Source of the DNA: Sphingobacteriia bacterium
GTDB lineage: Bacteria; Bacteroidota; Bacteroidia; Chitinophagales; Chitinophagaceae
Reading direction: 5' to 3'
NCBI GenBank assembly: GCA_947452295.1
Contig: CANGCK010000022.1
Location: 1-47,449 of the forward strand
DNA: 47,449 bases
Positions 43,069 through 47,449 of the stretch are shown piece by piece; position 1 is the stretch's first letter, and each line of letters begins with the position of its first letter. The position numbers were made by a program, and so were the translations under genes. The notes below the pieces were generated by a model. The model searched no databases and was not told the DNA's origin. It worked only from the letters and a program-made list of their open reading frames with translations.

Positions 43069-43845
43069 ATGAAAAAAATAGTTTTCATACTGATATTATT
43101 GGCTGGCTATTTTAGTAGTCTTGCACAAAATGTATTGCCTAAACCAAATCCCCCTCACTTAGTAAATGATGCTGCTGGCGTATTGTCTGCTGATCAAGTG
43201 GCCATTTTAGAACAAAAATTAGTGGCACTAGACGATAGTACTTCAAATCAAATTGCGGTTGTATTAATTAAGTCACTTGATGGATCTGCAATTGAAGATT
43301 ATGCGGTAAAATTATTCAGAGAATGGGGGATTGGTAATGCTAAAACCAATAATGGCATATTAATTATTGCCTCTATTGATGACCGAAAACTTTGGATTGA
43401 AGTTGGTTATGGATTAGAAGGAGCAATACCAGACATTACAGCTTCGAGCATTTACAGAAACGAAATGGTACCTTCTTTTAAAGAGAATAACTATTATCGT
43501 GGAATTGACAATGCCATTAATGCTTTAACTAAAGCCGCAGTTGGAGAATATAAAATCAAAAAAGACAAACAACCAAGTGGTGGAAGTGGCGGCAATTCGA
43601 TCGGCACTTTTTTAATCATACTTGTAATCATCATAGTTATTGTCTTAAGCCGAGGTGGTGGTAGAGGCGGAGGTATGATGAGCCGAAGTGGGGTAGGCAA
43701 TATTGCAGAAGCCATTCTATGGTCTTCTTTGTTAGGTGGTAATAACAGAGACAGTGGCGGGTTCGGGGGAGGTGGTGATAGTGGAGGTTTCGGTGGCTTT
43801 GGTGGTGGTAGCACTGGAGGTGGTGGAGCAGGCGGAAGTTGGTAA
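43069..43845 (+). CDS. YgcG-like TPM-domain membrane protein with Gly-rich tail
   Basis: 258 residues. Signal peptide cut near 'FSSLAQ'; TPM domain at about 30-160 ('LVNDAAGVLSADQVAILEQK', 'IAVVLIKSLDGSAIEDYAVK', 'WGIGNAKTNNGILIIASIDD', 'VGYGLEGAIPD'); then one membrane segment at about 178-197 and a C-terminal tail of Gly, Ser and Phe ('GGGDSGGFGGFGGGS') ending 'GAGGSW'. This architecture is the YgcG family. The function is unknown and it commonly occurs with lemA. A -7-like element with one mismatch lies about 25 bases upstream of the start (TCTATTTG). Confidence 0.92.
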   Translation: MKKIVFILILLAGYFSSLAQNVLPKPNPPHLVNDAAGVLSADQVAILEQKLVALDDSTSNQIAVVLIKSLDGSAIEDYAVKLFREWGIGNAKTNNGILIIASIDDRKLWIEVGYGLEGAIPDITASSIYRNEMVPSFKENNYYRGIDNAINALTKAAVGEYKIKKDKQPSGGSGGNSIGTFLIILVIIIVIVLSRGGGRGGGMMSRSGVGNIAEAILWSSLLGGNNRDSGGFGGGGDSGGFGGFGGGSTGGGGAGGSW

Positions 43846-43876
43846 TAAATTATCAACTCCCACCTGTATCACTCAA

Positions 43877-46333
43877 TTATTCTGGTAATTTAGATTTAAT
43901 GTAATTAGCCAGTTCAATGGCACCTGATTTTTCCTTTTTATTCATTAATCCCTTTAATATCATACTATTAATAAACGGGTCAGTTTGTGACCTTACTTGT
44001 TGAGGTATCGCATCCCTAAAACCAACAATTGCATCAACTCCGTTCTTGAAGTTGGAAGGATCCTCTACTTTTTCTAAAAATCTACTCAAAGAACCAATTG
44101 CACTAAACTTTTCTGATGATAGCGGCATATCATTAAAACTCTTTAAAACATATGACGCATTTCCCTCCGTTCCATTGTCTATAATAACATTTGTAATTGC
44201 TTTGCTTAGTTTGCCTCTTGCAGACTTTTTAGATAATTCCATCGCTTCAGTAAATGCTGTTGAGCCATCTATTAACGATAGTGCTTCCAATGCTGCACCC
44301 GAAACAGAATACGATGAATCCTTAATCGCTTGAACAAAGAACGACTTATACATTGAATTCTTTTGAGCTCCCAATAATTCAATGGCTTCTGCTTGTACTT
44401 TTTTTGATACATCCTTTTTGGCAATTAGCTCAATAGTTTGTATTACATTATCATTTATATTGGCACTCGATAATATGTTAATGGCTAATGAACGAATTCT
44501 GTAATACTTGTCTTTTAATGCCAAGTCTACTAATTGATAGGATAAAGAATCCCCTAAATGCTTACCTGCAAATTCAATTGCCTCTCTTCTGTCCATATAA
44601 TTACCCCCAAACTTATATTGATGTACATATTCTTTGATGGTCTTATTCTCTTTTTTCTCTGCTAACAATACTTTATCAGCATCTACATTAATTAAGAGTG
44701 GTTTTACAGGAGCTGGAAAATAAAAAGTATCTACTTTATTACTTGACCAAACATTGTAACGTTTTTTGGTTACACTGTCATACACATCAATAGCAATAGG
44801 CAGTGTAAATAATTTATTTTCTTGGGTTTGTTTAATAATAACAGCTGCTTGTTGTGCTGTATCATAATATCTATAACTTATCGTTAATTTCGGGTGACCA
44901 CTGCCAAAATACCATTGATTAAAATACCAATTTAAATCCTTACCGGTAACCGCTTCAAAAGCCATTCTTAACTTGTGGGCACTGCCATTATTGTATTTAT
45001 TATCTGTAAGATATTTGTTTAATGATTTAAAAAATGCTTCATCCCCTACAACATTGCGCAACATATTCAAAATTCGTCCACCTTTCTGGTAACTTACTAA
45101 ATCAAACATATCCTCCTTATCATTGTAAAAAAAGCGAACTAAATCTTTGTTCGACTCTTTACCACTCGAAAGATAACTCTGCATAGCTGTATAGTTCTCA
45201 TGCGCTGCCTCGTCTGACCCATATTTATGTTCAGCCCACAAATATTGGCTGTAATCTGCAAAACTTTCATTTACAGTAAGATTGCTCCAACTTTCGGCAG
45301 TTACTAAATCTCCAAACCAATGATGAAACAATTCATGTGCAATAGTACTTTCCCATTCATTGCCATCAATCAACTGTCTAGCATCTTGCTGGGCACTTTC
45401 CTGATGTAAAGTGGCAGTAGTATTTTCCATCGCACCACTTACATAGTCTCTTCCTACAATTTGACTGTATTTTACCCAAGGGTACTCAACTCCAAGTTTA
45501 GTAGAAAAAAACTGCATCATTTCAGGTGTGTTCCCAAATATTTTTCGAGCTACTTTTTCATAGGCTTTCTCTACATAATAACTTACTTCTTTCCCCTTGT
45601 ATTGATCTTTCACTACTGCATAATCGCCTACACCAATAAAAAATAAATATGGACTATTAGGCTGTGTCATTAACCATTTATCAGTTCTGGTGCCATTTTT
45701 ATTGGAAACTTGTTGCACTAGTTTGCCATTCGACAATGAAACAAATTTAGCTGGTACAGTAAGGTTAAATTCTTGAGTACATTTTTGATTTGTTTTGTCA
45801 ATAGTAGGGATCCATACAGATGTAGCTTCCGTTTCACCCTGTGTCCAAATTTGTGTGGGCTTATCTTTTTCTTCCCCTTTAGGGTTGATAAAATATAATC
45901 CTTTTGCATCAGTAATAGCTGCACTTCCCTCGGCCTCCCACTCATTGGGCTTAGAAATATAATCTACATAAATCGTATAAACCTCTTTATTGGTATAAGT
46001 TTTATCAAGTTGAATACGCAATTCCTTTCCATTGTATTGATACTTCAATGGAATTTTCTTTCCATTTTTTACCAACATCAGTTCATTTATTTTCATGCCT
46101 TTTGCATCAAGTAATAAAGAATCTGTCGGATAAAAATGAGGTTTTAAACTAATCCAAACTTTACCGTTCATTTCAGCATGGTCATAGTTAAAAGACGCAT
46201 TTAGTTTGGTATGTACCAAGTTGTTAATTTTAGTGGGAGTAGCTCTGTACTCCTTTTTAGTACTTTCTTGTGTGCCCTGCGAAAAAACTGTGGTATATCC
46301 ACAGAATAAGCCAATTAGTAATATTTTCTTCAT
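43877..46333 (-). CDS. M1-family zinc aminopeptidase
   Basis: 818 residues. Signal peptide cut near 'TTVFSQ', so exported. Removes N-terminal residues from peptides. N-terminal beta-domain; catalytic thermolysin-like domain with the exopeptidase motif 'SGAMENTT' (Glu303) and the zinc site HELFH (His333, Glu334, His337) plus Glu356 in 'NESFADY', 18 residues later. The C-terminal 250 residues are helical HEAT-like repeats ('EAIELLGAQKNS', 'GAALEALSLIDG'). All key residues intact. A clear promoter precedes it. It does not appear to be in an operon. Confidence 0.95.
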   Translation of the reverse strand: MKKILLIGLFCGYTTVFSQGTQESTKKEYRATPTKINNLVHTKLNASFNYDHAEMNGKVWISLKPHFYPTDSLLLDAKGMKINELMLVKNGKKIPLKYQYNGKELRIQLDKTYTNKEVYTIYVDYISKPNEWEAEGSAAITDAKGLYFINPKGEEKDKPTQIWTQGETEATSVWIPTIDKTNQKCTQEFNLTVPAKFVSLSNGKLVQQVSNKNGTRTDKWLMTQPNSPYLFFIGVGDYAVVKDQYKGKEVSYYVEKAYEKVARKIFGNTPEMMQFFSTKLGVEYPWVKYSQIVGRDYVSGAMENTTATLHQESAQQDARQLIDGNEWESTIAHELFHHWFGDLVTAESWSNLTVNESFADYSQYLWAEHKYGSDEAAHENYTAMQSYLSSGKESNKDLVRFFYNDKEDMFDLVSYQKGGRILNMLRNVVGDEAFFKSLNKYLTDNKYNNGSAHKLRMAFEAVTGKDLNWYFNQWYFGSGHPKLTISYRYYDTAQQAAVIIKQTQENKLFTLPIAIDVYDSVTKKRYNVWSSNKVDTFYFPAPVKPLLINVDADKVLLAEKKENKTIKEYVHQYKFGGNYMDRREAIEFAGKHLGDSLSYQLVDLALKDKYYRIRSLAINILSSANINDNVIQTIELIAKKDVSKKVQAEAIELLGAQKNSMYKSFFVQAIKDSSYSVSGAALEALSLIDGSTAFTEAMELSKKSARGKLSKAITNVIIDNGTEGNASYVLKSFNDMPLSSEKFSAIGSLSRFLEKVEDPSNFKNGVDAIVGFRDAIPQQVRSQTDPFINSMILKGLMNKKEKSGAIELANYIKSKLPE

Positions 46334-46350
46334 GAATTACATTTAGCAGA

Positions 46351-46382
46351 TAAAGATAATAGCATCTCATTCGATTCCCAAA
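46351..46382 (-). promoter_or_regulatory. Bacteroidetes promoter of the M1 aminopeptidase gene
   Basis: On the minus strand, TTTG (46379-46382), 20 bases, then TATCTTTA (46351-46358), one base off TAnnTTTG, ending 17 bases before the start codon. Confidence 0.65.
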
Positions 46383-46394
46383 TGCCTATTTCAG

Positions 46395-46402
46395 TAAATT
46401 TG
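46395..46402 (+). promoter_or_regulatory. -7 promoter element of truA
   Basis: TAAATTTG matches TAnnTTTG exactly and lies 28 bases before the truA ATG. The -33 position is weak (TTCG at 46370-46373, 21 bases upstream). It diverges from the aminopeptidase promoter and overlaps its region. Confidence 0.55.
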
Positions 46403-46430
46403 TTAAATCAATTGAAATAATTAAAAAAGA

Positions 46431-47162
46431 ATGCCAAGATATTTTTTAGAAGTAGGGTACAAAGGAACTGCATATCATGGCTTTCAAGTGCAGCAAAATG
46501 CACCTACCATTCAGTTAGAAGTTCAAAAGGCCTTGAAAACATTACTAAAAGAAGAGATAACATTAACCGGTTCTTCCCGCACTGATGCAGGAGTACATGC
46601 ATTACAAAATTTTTTTCAGTTCGATTTAGATCAAGTACTGGGTGAGAAACATGTATACAATTTAAATGCCATTTTGCCCAGCGATATATGTATTCATTCC
46701 ATTCGTGAAGTTCCGCCCACTGCGCACTGCAGGTTTGATGCTACTGGTAGGAAATATCAATACTATATATATACCCATAAAAATCCTTTTTTTAAAGATC
46801 GAGGTTGGCATTATCCTTATAAAGTAGATTTTCAGCTTTTAAATGAAGCGGCAAGCATGCTAATGCTGCATTCCGATTTTACCAGTTTTGCCAAACGAAA
46901 TACCCAGGTGTTTACACATAATTGCATTATATATGAATCTTATTGGGAAGCTTTAGAAGATAATCAGTTGCGTTATACTGTTCGGGGTAATAGATTTTTA
47001 CGAGGTATGGTTCGTGGCTTGGTAGGTACTATGCTAAAAGTAGGGAGAGGTCAAATAACACTCAATGATTTCGAAAATATTATATTAGCAAAAGATTGTT
47101 CTAAAGCAGATTTTAGTACACCAGCACAAGGTCTGTTTTTAGTGAATGTATTATTTAAGTAG
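46431..47162 (+). CDS. truA: tRNA pseudouridine synthase A
   Basis: 243 residues, normal length. Converts uridine to pseudouridine at positions 38-40 in the anticodon arm of tRNAs. The catalytic Asp52 is in 'SSRTDAGVHA'. Other family stretches: 'VGYKGTAYHGFQVQ' at the N-terminus, 'FDATGRKYQYYIY' near residue 103, 'DFTSFAKR' near 148 and 'GNRFLRGMVRGLVGTMLKVG' near 187. Start ATG at 46431 follows the promoter directly. It is the last protein gene of the window. Confidence 0.97.
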   Translation: MPRYFLEVGYKGTAYHGFQVQQNAPTIQLEVQKALKTLLKEEITLTGSSRTDAGVHALQNFFQFDLDQVLGEKHVYNLNAILPSDICIHSIREVPPTAHCRFDATGRKYQYYIYTHKNPFFKDRGWHYPYKVDFQLLNEAASMLMLHSDFTSFAKRNTQVFTHNCIIYESYWEALEDNQLRYTVRGNRFLRGMVRGLVGTMLKVGRGQITLNDFENIILAKDCSKADFSTPAQGLFLVNVLFK

Positions 47163-47343
47163 ATTGATTATACTGATTAAAACCTTATTAGTATTGAATT
47201 ACATGCTATAATTATAGTTCTTTAATGAAAGTTTTAATAAGCAATATGATGAACAGATAATAGTTTAATAAATTCGCTTTGACAACTAGAAAGATTAATT
47301 TTCAAATTAAATCAATAAAGTTTTTGAAATAGATGATAAAAAA

Positions 47344-47374
47344 TTTGGTTAGGAGTTAAAAGTTATTATCTTTG
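47344..47374 (+). promoter_or_regulatory. Strong Bacteroidetes promoter, probably of an rRNA operon
   Basis: TTTG (47344-47347), 19 bases, then TATCTTTG (47367-47374), which matches both consensus elements exactly. The bases after it contain CCCGTTA (47378-47384) and TAACGGG (47422-47428), able to pair, with purine-rich sequence between, and the window ends in AACAGTTCTTTAAGT. This leader box, by my recollection, precedes 16S rRNA genes in this phylum. The region 47163-47343 shows no gene. Confidence 0.75.
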
Positions 47375-47449
47375 CAGCCCGTTAGGGGAAAGGGTGGTGA
47401 GGGGTGAGAGAAGGGATGATGTAACGGGTTGATTAACAGTTCTTTAAGT
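47375..47449 (+). other. Putative rRNA operon leader (cut by window end)
   Basis: G-rich leader without any reading frame, bounded by a 7-bp inverted repeat (47378-47384 / 47422-47428) and ending in a GTTCTTTAAGT box. This suggests a boxA-like antitermination or processing site before 16S rRNA. The RNA gene itself is not in the window. Confidence 0.5.

Noticed and set aside
43494..43856. Proline-rich open frame on the minus strand
   Set aside because: It is the antisense shadow of the Gly-rich tail of the YgcG-like gene. Gly codons read as Pro on the other strand.

Overview
The window looks like the chromosome of a member of the Bacteroidetes, most likely a Chitinophagaceae-type soil or freshwater bacterium. 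The signs are low GC content, a SusC/SusD pair, a FecR-type anti-sigma factor with an ECF sigma factor, many lipoproteins, and promoters of the Bacteroidetes form (TTTG, about 19 nt, TAnnTTTG). I see no insertion sequence, prophage, integrase, tRNA or CRISPR array. Most intergenic gaps are short.

Layout. 1-2372: a porin-like gene between two YceI-like genes, with a 7-bp tandem repeat in front of the porin. 2379-4163 (minus): a small membrane protein and an acetyl-CoA hydrolase/CoA-transferase. 4358-25607 (plus): a polysaccharide utilization locus (PUL) of about 21 kb. Its order is ECF sigma, FecR anti-sigma, SusC with an N-terminal STN signalling domain, SusD, LamG lipoprotein, terminator, CRTAC1-like FG-GAP/ASPIC lipoprotein, two different GH30 enzymes, a GH144-like enzyme, a GH43-like enzyme with F5/8C and Fn3 modules, a GH3 beta-glucosidase, and an M28 peptidase. 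The enzymes point to a beta-glucan, probably beta-1,6- and/or beta-1,2-linked. I infer that sugar binding at SusC is signalled through FecR to the sigma factor. SusC/SusD then import oligosaccharides and GH3 finishes them to glucose.

25611-27850 (minus): a PAP2 phosphatase, then a cystathionine gamma-synthase-type gene behind a complete SAM-I riboswitch (promoter, aptamer, intrinsic terminator). That gene has an in-frame TAG that removes its last 68 codons, including the substrate-binding arginine. 27947-30814 (plus): uvrA. 30815-41615 (minus): an ATP-grasp ligase of the glutathionylspermidine synthase family beside a small lipoprotein ending in Gly-Gly, two small envelope genes, an FAD oxidoreductase, a 2057-residue alpha-2-macroglobulin-like protein without a thioester, and sucD. 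41866-43845 (plus): lemA and two TPM-domain genes. 43877-46333 (minus): an M1 aminopeptidase. 46431-47162 (plus): truA. The last 110 bases look like the promoter and leader of an rRNA operon that starts just beyond the window.

The observations I rate highest are the nonsense codon in the SAM-riboswitch-controlled gene, the Gly-Gly-ending lipoprotein next to an amide-forming ATP-grasp ligase, and the self-contained beta-glucan locus.
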